A DNA stretch of 64,000 bases, taken from contig NZ_CP041783.1 of the NCBI RefSeq assembly GCF_007567505.1, positions 2,294,001-2,358,000 on the forward strand, given 5' to 3'. The number at the start of each line of letters is the position of its first letter. The stretch's first letter is position 1. Shown here one piece after another: positions 1 to 8,589 of this stretch. Made by a program: the position numbers and the translations under genes. Origin of the DNA: Shewanella donghaensis. GTDB taxonomy: Bacteria; Pseudomonadota; Gammaproteobacteria; Enterobacterales; Shewanellaceae. Below the pieces are notes generated by a model. That model was not told the DNA's origin. It worked only from the letters and a program-made list of their open reading frames with translations, and made no database searches.

Positions 1-380
1 TTAGGGTTAAATATGCCAAACCACAGTTCAGCTAAATCGCCTTTACGGTAAATAGCCATGCCAGAGCCCGCTTTACCAGGATTTGGCTCACAGCCACCAT
101 CAGTAAATATCATCACCTCGTGACTGGATAAATCAATAGCTGCTTTTGACGCCGACTTAGTTTTAGACTTAACACCTGAACCAGATTTAACATTACTGCT
201 TGAAGCTGTCCCGATGCTTTTGGCAGGTGATGCACCAAAGGCCGCTTTAGCTTCCGCTTCCGTTGGGAAAGATTTGTATTTCGCCTGCGGAAATTTATCC
301 ACTTGCTTCTTGGTATAATCCCAACTGGTAAAAATACCCGTCTCACGTCCTGACCAAACTACATAAAACTTCTTTGCCAT
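1..380 (-). CDS. RNase HI-like protein with N-terminal viroplasmin domain (3' end cut by window)
   Basis: The reading frame begins at the ATG complementary to 378-380 and runs off the left edge, so about 126 N-terminal residues are visible. Residues 1-50 (starting MAKKFYVVWSGRETGIF) match the viroplasmin/RNase H N-terminal domain that binds RNA:DNA hybrids in eukaryotic-type RNase H1. A Ser/Lys/Ala-rich linker follows, then the start of an RNase H fold with IFTDGGCEPNPG, whose Asp is the first catalytic carboxylate. The protein would cleave the RNA strand of RNA:DNA hybrids. The remaining catalytic residues lie outside the window, so activity cannot be judged. Confidence 0.85.
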   Translation of the reverse strand, partial: MAKKFYVVWSGRETGIFTSWDYTKKQVDKFPQAKYKSFPTEAEAKAAFGASPAKSIGTASSSNVKSGSGVKSKTKSASKAAIDLSSHEVMIFTDGGCEPNPGKAGSGMAIYRKGDLAELWFGIFNP

Positions 381-481
381 GATGACTCTCTATAAAATAG
401 CGTAAGATACTTATGCGCATCAGTTTAGCTTATGGCGTATAGAAATCACCAACAGTTCAGTAAAATTCGGATACTTAGTTT

Positions 482-1039
482 ATGTCTCAAGCAGAATTAA
501 CCATTATTGTCGGCTCCAACAACCCAGTAAAAATCAACGCTGCAAAAGTGGCGATTGGGCAATACTTCCCTGAGCACAGCATCATATGCACTGGGATGCA
601 TGCGCCTTCATTAGTGGCAGATCAACCTATGACAGATGAAGAAACCAAATTAGGGGCGATTAATCGCGCTGAGTTCTGTCAGTCTCAATATATTCAACAT
701 AATCAAACCGCAGACTTTTTTATCGCAATGGAAGGCGGTGTCGATAATTTTGAACATGGCCCTGCCACATTTGCTTATATGGCCATCATTCATAACCAAC
801 AACTATCAGTTGGCCGCAGCGCCCTGCTACCTTTACCCGCAAAAGTATATCAAGCATTAGAACAGGGCGAAGAACTCGGACACGTGATGGATAGATTATT
901 TAAGACCCACAACATCAAACAAAAAGGCGGCGCTATTGGATTACTCACTCACGGTTTAGCAACCCGTGAAAGCATTTATACCCAAGCCATCATTCTGGCG
1001 ATGGCGCCCTTTATGAATGCTGAAATATTCAACAATTAG
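482..1039 (+). CDS. yjjX: Inosine/xanthosine triphosphatase (YjjX, DUF84/NTPase family)
   Basis: This 185-residue cytosolic protein matches YjjX, which hydrolyses the damaged purine nucleotides ITP and XTP and keeps them out of RNA and DNA. The family's N-terminal phosphate-binding signature GSNNPVK is at residues 12-18, and the acidic MEGGVD segment near residue 85 and the KGGAIGLLT segment near residue 145 are also as expected. Length is close to the E. coli protein (about 170). The gene stands alone, followed after about 80 bp by tas on the same strand. The ATG start has only a weak upstream ribosome-binding sequence. Confidence 0.88.
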   Translation: MSQAELTIIVGSNNPVKINAAKVAIGQYFPEHSIICTGMHAPSLVADQPMTDEETKLGAINRAEFCQSQYIQHNQTADFFIAMEGGVDNFEHGPATFAYMAIIHNQQLSVGRSALLPLPAKVYQALEQGEELGHVMDRLFKTHNIKQKGGAIGLLTHGLATRESIYTQAIILAMAPFMNAEIFNN

Positions 1040-1120
1040 TTTGAACATGGGAATAAGTTACTTTGTTTTATGGATAAAGATTGTTAACTTCAAAGTAACT
1101 GCATTCCATAGGAGAATTAA

Positions 1121-2161
1121 ATGGAATATCAACGAATAGCGCACTCTAGCCTTGATGTTAGCAAGATTTGTCTTGGTAGCATGACATGGGGCGAACAAAA
1201 CACCCAAGCCCAAGCCTTCGAACAAATGGATTATGCCATTGGCCGCGGTGTTAACTTTATTGATACAGCCGAAATGTATCCTGTTCCTCCTAACGCTGAA
1301 ACCCAGGGAGAAACAGAGAGAATTATCGGAAATTACCTTAAACAAAGAGGTAATCGCGATAGTTTAGTCATAGCATCAAAAGTATCAGCCGCTGGCCCTA
1401 AAAGTGACTTTGTCAGACCCAATATGGCATTAGACTGGGTCAACATTCATCAAGCAGTTGATGCATCTTTAGAGCGACTGCAAGTTGATACCATTGATTT
1501 ATATCAGCTGCATTGGCCTGATAGAAATTGTAATTACTTTGGTGAGCTACTTTACGATCAGCTTGATGATGAACATCAAACCCCTATTTTAGAAACTTTA
1601 GAAGCATTAGTTGAAGTCATCCGCCAAGGTAAGGTTCGTTACATCGGAGTATCGAATGAGACACCATGGGGTTTAATGCAGTACCTACGATTAGCAGAAA
1701 AACACGGCTTACCCCGAATCGTCAGTGTACAAAATCCATACAGCTTACTGAATCGCAGCTTTGAAGTGGGTATGTCTGAAATCAGCCACCGTGAAGAACT
1801 GCCTTTACTGGCTTATTCGCCATTAGCTTTTGGCGCGTTAACAGGTAAATATGAAAATAATCAGTGGCCTGAAAAAGCGCGATTAACCTTATTTAAGCGC
1901 TTTGCCCGTTATAACAGTACACCAATGGCAATTGAAGCAACGCAAGCTTATGTGGATTTAGCCCGTGAATTTGGTTTATCGCCAGCTCAAATGGCGTTAG
2001 CTTTTGTGAATTCGAGACGTTTTGTGGCGTCCAATATTATTGGCGCGACTAACCTTGAACAGCTAAAGGAAAATATCGACAGTATTGATGTCAGCCTATC
2101 TGCAGACTTGATTGGCCGTATTAATGAACTCTCTAACCTGTATCGCTTACCTTGCCCATAG
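1121..2161 (+). CDS. tas: Aldo/keto reductase Tas
   Basis: A 346-residue NAD(P)H-dependent aldo/keto reductase, the same length as E. coli Tas. The catalytic tetrad of the superfamily is visible: Asp48 and Tyr53 in FIDTAEMY, Lys87 in IASKV, and His131 in YQLHWP. The late segment NIIGATNLEQLKENI is the usual cofactor-binding region. The physiological substrate of Tas is not settled. A strong AGGAG-like site lies just before the ATG. The stop codon lies inside a 19-bp sequence that is tandemly duplicated immediately downstream. Confidence 0.9.
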   Translation: MEYQRIAHSSLDVSKICLGSMTWGEQNTQAQAFEQMDYAIGRGVNFIDTAEMYPVPPNAETQGETERIIGNYLKQRGNRDSLVIASKVSAAGPKSDFVRPNMALDWVNIHQAVDASLERLQVDTIDLYQLHWPDRNCNYFGELLYDQLDDEHQTPILETLEALVEVIRQGKVRYIGVSNETPWGLMQYLRLAEKHGLPRIVSVQNPYSLLNRSFEVGMSEISHREELPLLAYSPLAFGALTGKYENNQWPEKARLTLFKRFARYNSTPMAIEATQAYVDLAREFGLSPAQMALAFVNSRRFVASNIIGATNLEQLKENIDSIDVSLSADLIGRINELSNLYRLPCP

Positions 2162-2189
2162 CGACTAACATTGCCCATAGCGACTAACA
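2152..2189 (+). repeat. 19-bp tandem duplication across the tas stop codon
   Basis: The unit ttgcccatagcgactaaca occurs twice head to tail, at 2152-2170 and 2171-2189, followed by a third ttg. The first copy contains the last codons and TAG stop of tas, so the duplication falls in the 3' untranslated region and leaves the protein intact. It looks like a replication-slippage product. Confidence 0.85.
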
Positions 2190-2288
2190 TTGGTAAGCGT
2201 CATGAGTAAGAACCATGGGTAAGCATCATGATTAACATCAAACGTCGTTAATGACATTTACTTACAGCGGTATATTGATACTTGCAAT

Positions 2289-2324
2289 AAGCGCTATGAT
2301 CTATGAAGATCATAGCGCTTTTCT
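2289..2324 (+). terminator. Rho-independent terminator between tas and csdA
   Basis: A perfect 13-bp stem (2289-2301 with 2308-2320) closes a 6-nt loop and is followed by a short T-rich run. It would end tas transcription before the csd genes. Confidence 0.8.
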
Positions 2325-2384
2325 TATTCTGTAATGACTTACCCCAATAACTAATCAATCTGTTTTGTAACTAAAGAGCTCTCA

Positions 2385-3635
2385 ATGACTGTGCCTGTGG
2401 ATACTGTGTTAAATAATGATGCCTTTGATCATCAAGCGATTCGATCTCAGTTTCCGATACTGGATCAAAAGTTTGATGATAATCCACTGTGTTATTTAGA
2501 TACTGCAGCCACTAGCCAAAAACCGACTCGCGTTATCAATGCGATGATGGAATATTACCAGCAAGATAATGCCAATGTGCATCGCGCTGCCCATCAGCTA
2601 TCGGCAAGAGCGACTATCAATTATGAGCATGTGCGCAGCCAGGTTCAGCAATTTATTAATGCAGCTCAAACTGAAGAAGTCATCTTTACTCACGGCACCA
2701 CAGAGTCCATTAATATGGTCGCGGCAGGTTTAACCGAGCAGTTAAAACCTGAGGATATTATTCTGGTTGATAGCGCCGCACATCACGCTAACTTGGTTCC
2801 GTGGCAGCAATTAGCGAAAAAGACGGGCGCCATTGTTAAAGCTATTCCACTGAACCAACAGTTATCTATCGATATAACAGCTTATGATGCACTGTTAGCG
2901 CTTAAACCTAAGCTGGTGGCAATTAGCCATGTGACAAATGCTGTAGGTTCAGTAAATGACGTCTGTCAATTAGTTGAAATGGCCAATAAATCAGGCGCCC
3001 TAACCTTAGTGGATGGCGCACAAGCTGTTGCCCATATTGAGGTTGATGTACAACAAATAAACTGTGACTTTTATGTGTTTTCAGCCCATAAAATGTATGG
3101 CCCCACTGGCGTTGGGATCTTATATGGTCGTTATGTTGAATTAGATAAGCTTGAACCACTACTCACCGGTGGTGAAATGATTAAGTCCGTAAGCTTTGAA
3201 GCCACCACGTTTGGCTCATTACCCAATAAATTAGAAGCTGGTACTCCTGCTATATCGGCAGTCATCGGCTTAGGGGCGGCAATTAACTTTATCAATGAAT
3301 TGCCAAAAACAGCATTAATAGCTTATGAGCAAAACTTATTGGTTTACCTACAGAAGGAATTACAAAATTTAGGTGATATTGAGCTTATTGGCGCATCTAA
3401 GCATAATATCGGTGTGGTTGCGTTTAACCTTGCACAAGAGCATCATCAAGATGTAGGTATATTGCTAGATCAACAAGGTATCGCAGTTCGCTGCGGACAT
3501 CACTGCGCAATGCCATTAATGCAAATATTAAACATTAAAGGCTGCTGTCGAGCATCATTAGGGGTTTATACTAATAAACAAGACATTGACCTATTTATCA
3601 AAGCACTTCGTAGTGTAAAAGAACTGCTGCTCTAG
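2385..3635 (+). CDS. csdA: Cysteine desulfurase, CsdA/SufS (group II) type
   Basis: This 416-residue PLP enzyme removes sulfur from L-cysteine as an enzyme-bound persulfide for Fe-S cluster or other sulfur biosynthesis. The PLP-binding Lys236 sits in SAHKMYGPTG, and the persulfide-carrying Cys374 sits in the RCGHHCAMP loop, the short active-site loop of group II desulfurases. The gene is followed 79 bp later by a SufE/CsdE homologue, and no sufBCD genes are nearby, which favours the CsdA-CsdE pair over the SUF operon. The ATG at 2385 gives a conventional family N-terminus. Confidence 0.9.
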   Translation: MTVPVDTVLNNDAFDHQAIRSQFPILDQKFDDNPLCYLDTAATSQKPTRVINAMMEYYQQDNANVHRAAHQLSARATINYEHVRSQVQQFINAAQTEEVIFTHGTTESINMVAAGLTEQLKPEDIILVDSAAHHANLVPWQQLAKKTGAIVKAIPLNQQLSIDITAYDALLALKPKLVAISHVTNAVGSVNDVCQLVEMANKSGALTLVDGAQAVAHIEVDVQQINCDFYVFSAHKMYGPTGVGILYGRYVELDKLEPLLTGGEMIKSVSFEATTFGSLPNKLEAGTPAISAVIGLGAAINFINELPKTALIAYEQNLLVYLQKELQNLGDIELIGASKHNIGVVAFNLAQEHHQDVGILLDQQGIAVRCGHHCAMPLMQILNIKGCCRASLGVYTNKQDIDLFIKALRSVKELLL

Positions 3636-3714
3636 TTTCAGGCTCAGAGCTAGTTCTAGATTCAGAAAACGCCCCAAATTTCCACATCGACATAATAATA
3701 GTAAAGATAACGAC

Positions 3715-4185
3715 ATGAATAGCCCATTAATACCACTAGCTGCACAAGTAGAATCACAGCCAGAAGCACAATGCTTTAGCCCATTAGATAGCAAAGTGGC
3801 TCAAGCTGTCGATGCAATACAAACTGCCAAAAACTGGCAAGATAAGTACCGTCAGATTATGCTGGTGGGCAAGGCGTTACCAAAGCTTTATGATGTGTTT
3901 AAACAGGAACATGCCCAAGTTAAAGGCTGTGAAAGCCAAGCTTGGCTGTATCATAAAGTCATTGATGGACAACATTATTTTTGTGCTGACAGTGATTCAC
4001 GTATAGTTAAGGGTCTTATTGCTATACTGCTACATGCCACACATTCTAAAACGACAGCTGAAATCAAATCATTTGATTTAAATATGTTCTTTGAACAACT
4101 CGGGCTCAGCGGCCAGTTAAGCCCGTCACGTACCAATGGGTTAACCGCATTAGCTAATGCAATTAAGCAATTCGCCGCAAACTAA
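3715..4185 (+). CDS. csdE: SufE/CsdE-family sulfur acceptor
   Basis: A 156-residue SufE-fold protein that accepts persulfide sulfur from a partner desulfurase. The acceptor Cys72 is in the conserved VKGCESQ motif, and the later LGLSGQLSPSR segment is typical of the family. The N-terminus is about 20 residues longer than the conserved core. Its position directly downstream of csdA makes the partnership likely. The next gene starts 34 bp after its stop codon, so the three genes may be co-transcribed. Confidence 0.9.
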   Translation: MNSPLIPLAAQVESQPEAQCFSPLDSKVAQAVDAIQTAKNWQDKYRQIMLVGKALPKLYDVFKQEHAQVKGCESQAWLYHKVIDGQHYFCADSDSRIVKGLIAILLHATHSKTTAEIKSFDLNMFFEQLGLSGQLSPSRTNGLTALANAIKQFAAN

Positions 4186-4219
4186 TCAAATTGGATTACT
4201 AGCGTCAAAAGGAAAATAT

Positions 4220-5401
4220 ATGACTGAAAGCGCTTGTAATCAAAGCAGAAGAACATTACTTAAAGGTATTGCTGCAACGACATTGCTTTGCCCTCTTTAT
4301 AGCTCTTCTGTTTTCGCCAATCCTAAAAAGCGCCTTTATATTGATGGATTATCATTTCTTCCCGAAAACCTTGCCGATGTAGCAGCATCAAAACTCGATG
4401 CTTATGTTTGTGATATTTCAGCAATAGAACCCATTAAACAAGCTGACGGTACGACCAATTACAAGCGCACCTACAAAGCCTGTATTGAAAGCATCAAAAA
4501 AGCCGAAAAAATTGTCGCTGAGAATCCAAAAATTTTATTGCAGGGATTAACAGGTAGCGACATATCAAAAGCACAAAACGAACAACGCACTGCGGTGTAT
4601 TTTCAGATCCAAGGTGCTGATTGTGTTGATGCCGATGCAGACAAAGGAAGCAGTGAAGATAATCATTGGCCTCAATTAACTGAACTCCATCAGCATGGAC
4701 TGCGGGTATTACAACTAACTCATCATTATGGCAACCGCTTTGCTGGCGGCGCACTGGACAATGACGGCTTCCAAGGCTTGGATAAACCCTTAACCGAAGA
4801 TGGAAAAATGCTCATTGCGGAGTTAAACAAACGAAATATTTTGATTGATGTCAGCCACTCAAGTCCTCAAACAGCACTCGATACCGCTAAGATAACCAAT
4901 AAGCCTATTGTACAAAGCCATGGCGCAGTTCGTTCAATCGTGAATAATGCCCGTTGTTCGCCAGATGAAGTTATTCGCGCGATTGCAGATACAGGCGGCG
5001 TTTTTGGTATTTTCATGATGAGTTTTTGGTTGACCAACGATCCCGTTCCCACAATTGATGATTATATTCGTCAGCTCGATAGAGTGGCCAGAATTGGTGG
5101 TATGAACGCAGTAGCCATTGCAAACGATTACCCGCTAAGAGGCCAAGAAAACTTATTAGCGTTAGATAATGATAATGCCGAAGGCGTAAAACAATACCTT
5201 GGTTGGTGGCAAAGCCTAGCAGATAAGAATGTATTGGGATTTGACCACACACCAGAGCATGTCGTTATCCCTGAGTTAAACCATATCGATAGAATGAGCC
5301 GCATTGACGATGCACTGGCCAAAGCACGTTACAAGTCGAGTGACAGAGATCGTTTCCTCGGTGGCAACTGGCAAAGAGTGTTAAATCAAGTTTTAGTGTA
5401 A
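4220..5401 (+). CDS. Tat-exported membrane dipeptidase homologue (peptidase family M19), divergent metal site
   Basis: The ATG at 4220 follows a good AAAAGGA site and is preferred over an in-frame codon at 4157 that lies inside csdE. The N-terminus carries a twin-arginine signal (SRRTLLKG, residues 9-16) and a hydrophobic stretch ending SSVFAN. The body resembles M19 dipeptidases: VSHSSPQTA and PIVQSHGAVR supply the two conserved histidines. However, the H-x-D pair normally following the first strand is replaced by IDGLSF, and the bridging glutamate position reads QIQGAD. A subgroup with a different metal site or no peptidase activity is possible. The protein should be periplasmic. Confidence 0.78.
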   Translation: MTESACNQSRRTLLKGIAATTLLCPLYSSSVFANPKKRLYIDGLSFLPENLADVAASKLDAYVCDISAIEPIKQADGTTNYKRTYKACIESIKKAEKIVAENPKILLQGLTGSDISKAQNEQRTAVYFQIQGADCVDADADKGSSEDNHWPQLTELHQHGLRVLQLTHHYGNRFAGGALDNDGFQGLDKPLTEDGKMLIAELNKRNILIDVSHSSPQTALDTAKITNKPIVQSHGAVRSIVNNARCSPDEVIRAIADTGGVFGIFMMSFWLTNDPVPTIDDYIRQLDRVARIGGMNAVAIANDYPLRGQENLLALDNDNAEGVKQYLGWWQSLADKNVLGFDHTPEHVVIPELNHIDRMSRIDDALAKARYKSSDRDRFLGGNWQRVLNQVLV

Positions 5402-5889
5402 ATTTACATACCTTTAATTACTTTTACTAAAGACCCTATTTTTGTCACCATTTTATATATTTATACGCTATAAAATGGTGAATCGATGCATTTAACATCA
5501 ATAAATTACTGTAAATTCTATATTTTAAAAAATTGAATTCTAAAATATAGAATTTTCAAATGTTCAATGTAAATTTCACCAAAATGATACTTTCAATTTT
5601 TGTCATATCAAATTTAAAAGCTGAATCACAAAAAAAAATTATTAATGACGATTTTATATATCAATATACCCCTCTAATTTTTAATAAAACATATAAATAA
5701 TAAGTTTTCCTAATACATTCATTAACACTAAATAATCATTGCCCAAATAAGATCTTCTTCACAAAACCTTTGCCAATAATGACATCTCCCTCAGTTTAAA
5801 TAGAATTTAATACTATTTTATATTTCTAAATTTACATAAAAATGGCTCAAGGATAATCTTAAATAATACAACATTAAGATTATTTAATA
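5402..5889. promoter_or_regulatory. A+T-rich intergenic region with two perfect inverted repeats
   Basis: This 488-bp gap holds no credible gene. It has two perfect palindromes. The first has 13-bp arms at 5445-5457 and 5469-5481 around 11 nt, and may act as a weak terminator for the dipeptidase gene. The second has 15-bp arms at 5513-5527 and 5541-5555 around 13 nt. The rest is very A+T rich and must contain the promoter of apbE. No clear FNR or CRP site was found by eye. Confidence 0.7.
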
Positions 5890-6906
5890 ATGAGAAGAAC
5901 ACTTTTAAATATTATTACGATGCTAATTTTTTGTAGCATTTACACCCCTTATTCTCTAGCACAAGACATTAGAAGCTTGTACGGGGAGACTATGGGGAAT
6001 AACTATAAAGTGACATGGACAGAGTCGAAAATAACTGCAGAAAGAATGGCAGCGATCCGAGATGAATTAAATCAACGTTTAGAAGATGTAAATAATTCAA
6101 TGTCTAACTGGCGTGATGATTCCGAAATCACTGCGATCAATAATATTTCGAAAAATACTTCAGTAAAAATAAGTAGAGATTTAGAAAGAGTCATTAATGA
6201 AGCTATTTCAATTCATGAGTTAACGCGTGGCAGTCTCGATATTACCGTTGGCCCTTTAGTTGATTTATGGGGCTTTGGACCTAATGGTCTCATTGAGAGT
6301 CTTCCGAGCGATCAAGATATTGCAAATGCAAAAGCTAAAATTGGCGTTCACCATATTGTTATTAATGACCACCATATTTCTAAAAATACCGATGGACTCC
6401 AAATAGACCTATCATCCATTGCCAAAGGCTTTGGCGTTGATGTAATTGCAGAAGTACTAGAGCGTAATAATATTCATAATTTCTTAGTTGATATTGGTGG
6501 TGAATTAAGAATCAAAGGAGTCAATGCCAATAAAGAGTTATGGAAAGTGGGTATTGATAAACCGTTTGCATATTCATCTGGTCAAATAGAAATCATTACA
6601 CCAGGTGACTCAGCTGTTGCAACATCAGGGGATTATAGAAAGTACTTTGAGAAAAATGGCCAACATTACTCACATTTAATAGACCCTCGTTCAGGTAAAC
6701 CAGTCACTCACAATATTGTCTCTGCAACCGTAATTGAAAAAACATCCATGACGGCTGACGCCTTAGCAACTGCATTTATGGTATTACCAAGAGCAGAGTC
6801 AATTGAAATAGCGAATAAGAATAATATTGCCATCATGATTATCGAAGATAACTTTGGTCGATTGAAAACATATTATTCTGACAGTTTTAAGAAGTTCATA
6901 AAATAA
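5890..6906 (+). CDS. apbE: FAD:protein FMN transferase (ApbE family)
   Basis: A 338-residue exported ApbE-family protein. Residues 1-24 form a signal peptide ending SLAQ, without a lipobox. The conserved blocks are present in order: LDITVGPLVDLWGFG, IDLSSIAKGFGVD, VDIGGELRIKG, SHLIDPRSGKPV, and the metal-binding MTADALATAFMVLP. Characterised ApbE enzymes use FAD to attach FMN to a Thr or Ser in D-x-x-[S/T]-G-A-[S/T] motifs of exported domains. Possible targets here are NqrB and NqrC, and the lipoprotein encoded 32 bp downstream, which carries such a motif. Pairing on one transcript suggests the lipoprotein is the dedicated substrate (inference). Confidence 0.9.
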   Translation: MRRTLLNIITMLIFCSIYTPYSLAQDIRSLYGETMGNNYKVTWTESKITAERMAAIRDELNQRLEDVNNSMSNWRDDSEITAINNISKNTSVKISRDLERVINEAISIHELTRGSLDITVGPLVDLWGFGPNGLIESLPSDQDIANAKAKIGVHHIVINDHHISKNTDGLQIDLSSIAKGFGVDVIAEVLERNNIHNFLVDIGGELRIKGVNANKELWKVGIDKPFAYSSGQIEIITPGDSAVATSGDYRKYFEKNGQHYSHLIDPRSGKPVTHNIVSATVIEKTSMTADALATAFMVLPRAESIEIANKNNIAIMIIEDNFGRLKTYYSDSFKKFIK

Positions 6907-6938
6907 TAGTTAATAAAAACTATATCAAAGGGGTAACA

Positions 6939-8129
6939 ATGAAAAATAAATTTAAACTTAGCGTACTTTGTATTGCTGTATTAGGCCTAACAGCCTGTAG
7001 TGATGATGACACTGATACATCAGGTCTTGAAACACAAATCAAGCAACTTGAAGAGCAAAATGCTGAGTTAAATACCACAAACGAGACTCTTTCATCGACT
7101 AATGAATCATTAGTTGCTGATAACGCCAGCTTGGTCACTCAAACAGATAAACTTCAAGAGAAAGCGGTTAGTTACATCTCTACTTTTAGCGCTCAGTGTG
7201 CTGAAGAAGGTGCCATTTTTGATTATATCGATCCCAATGCACCAGCAGAAGAAACGCCACAAGTTGCGACATTCGCTTCAGCTATGGCCTCTGAAGACTG
7301 TATGAGCTGTCATAACTACGAAGGTAGTGATCCAGCAAACGTTCCTCATGGTGACTATGGCGTATGTAGTAACTGTCACGAAAGCCCGCACGATGAAACT
7401 CCACCAGTTGATCCAGGTAATCCACAAGAGCCAACATTCCCACAACCTGAGGGTGATGACTCTAAAGTTGATGGCAAGACAGGTGCTTCTGGTGCTTTCT
7501 ATTACAACGCAGGCTCTTTCTTAAATGCTGACTACTTAGCTCAGCGTTTGAATGGCAGCATCTACAATTATGAGTGGAAAGAAGTTTCTGACGGTAGCGG
7601 TGCTAAAACACTAAAAACAGCATGTGGTCTTCAAAATCGTGAATACATGGCGGATATGTTCCCAGCTGATGGCAAAGAGTACCAACTCAGCGCAATTTCA
7701 AACCAAATGGGCGCTAAACTTGTTTCTACGGTAAATAAGTTTACTGATGATGAAACAGCTGAAGAAGTAGAAACTCCGAATATTGCCATCTTTGGTTACG
7801 GCATGAAACTTGAAGATGACGGTAATTACTATGTTTCTATGAGCATTGGTAAAAACAACACTTGCTACAATGTCATTAATGATGGCGAAGCACGTTTATC
7901 TTACTATGAATACTCTCCAATGCTTTCAGCTAAGTTTGAACGTAACATGGGTGCACGTATTTTAGGTACTGTTGACTTCACTCGTACGGCATTGAAAAAA
8001 TCAGATTGGGTTACTGAAGTTCCTGGTCTGGGTGCAGGGGAAACTTTCACTCCTTCAGATGTTGATTGGACAGCCGTTGGAGCTTGTTCATTAGTGATTA
8101 AAGTTGATGGCATTATCCCATTAGGATAA
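6939..8129 (+). CDS. Dihaem c-type cytochrome lipoprotein, candidate flavocytochrome
   Basis: A 396-residue lipoprotein: signal peptide with lipobox LTAC (Cys20), then an Asp-rich tether and a coiled-coil-like segment at residues 29-76. Two c-type haem sites follow, CMSCH (121-125) and CSNCH (143-147), and then a Pro-rich linker. At 178-184 the sequence DGKTGAS fits the ApbE flavinylation pattern, predicting FMN on Thr181. The C-terminal half (about 200-396), with PNIAIFGYGMKL and MGARILGTVDF, weakly resembles FMN-binding split-barrel (pyridoxamine oxidase-like) proteins by eye. The gene follows apbE by 32 bp with an AAAGGGG ribosome site. Haem and lipid sites are seen; the flavin is inferred. 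Confidence 0.75.
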   Translation: MKNKFKLSVLCIAVLGLTACSDDDTDTSGLETQIKQLEEQNAELNTTNETLSSTNESLVADNASLVTQTDKLQEKAVSYISTFSAQCAEEGAIFDYIDPNAPAEETPQVATFASAMASEDCMSCHNYEGSDPANVPHGDYGVCSNCHESPHDETPPVDPGNPQEPTFPQPEGDDSKVDGKTGASGAFYYNAGSFLNADYLAQRLNGSIYNYEWKEVSDGSGAKTLKTACGLQNREYMADMFPADGKEYQLSAISNQMGAKLVSTVNKFTDDETAEEVETPNIAIFGYGMKLEDDGNYYVSMSIGKNNTCYNVINDGEARLSYYEYSPMLSAKFERNMGARILGTVDFTRTALKKSDWVTEVPGLGAGETFTPSDVDWTAVGACSLVIKVDGIIPLG

Positions 8130-8171
8130 TCAATTAACTCGTACAGGTAACCTATAGAGTTACCTGAATTG

Positions 8172-8211
8172 AAAAAGGCTTATGTTGTCATGACATAAGC
8201 CTTTTTATTAG
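8172..8211 (+). terminator. Rho-independent terminator of the apbE-cytochrome unit
   Basis: A 14-bp perfect stem (8172-8185 with 8193-8206) has A-runs on one side and T-runs on the other, so it could work in both directions. A smaller hairpin (gtaacctatagagttac core) precedes it at about 8144-8166. Confidence 0.85.
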
Positions 8212-8481
8212 CTGAAATTTAACAGCTATGAGCGGCGTGATAAATGGTGAGGACAAGACATACCAGTAGTGCCTAGAGAAGCTTATATTGCAGCTGAAAG
8301 AGCCTTAGCCCCAAAGTTAGCCATTACACTTAGTCCTTTTTCTCAGTGCTTTAAACAACGCCTTTAACCAACTCCTTTAACCACCCTTATACCGACTGTT
8401 GAAACTTAACCTGCGCCATTAACACTTATCGCTTATCTTAAGTCACTTTCTCCATGAAAATCTGCTGTTTTGATTAATTTT

Positions 8482-8517
8482 AAGCAAAAAAAAGCTGAAA
8501 CCATCGTTTCAGCTTTT
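8482..8517 (-). terminator. Rho-independent terminator of the nqr operon
   Basis: An 11-bp stem (8490-8500 with 8507-8517) closes a 6-nt loop. Read on the minus strand it is followed by a run of T residues, about 70 nt after the nqrF stop codon. Confidence 0.85.
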
Positions 8518-8589
8518 CATCATTAATCACTCAACTACTATCAAAATCAATATCGATTCAGTTAGATACTAGGAGCTAGGTGTTAAGTG

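Larger units (their letters stand above)
8130..8589. other. Gene-free convergent intergenic region
   Basis: This 460-bp stretch lies between two convergent transcription units. It holds a terminator for each direction (see separate entries). I see no reading frame resembling NqrM or any other small gene on either strand. Confidence 0.6.

Noticed and set aside
5580-5620. FNR-like sequence near tttgtcatatcaaa
   Set aside because: Only the ATCAA half matches at the required spacing.
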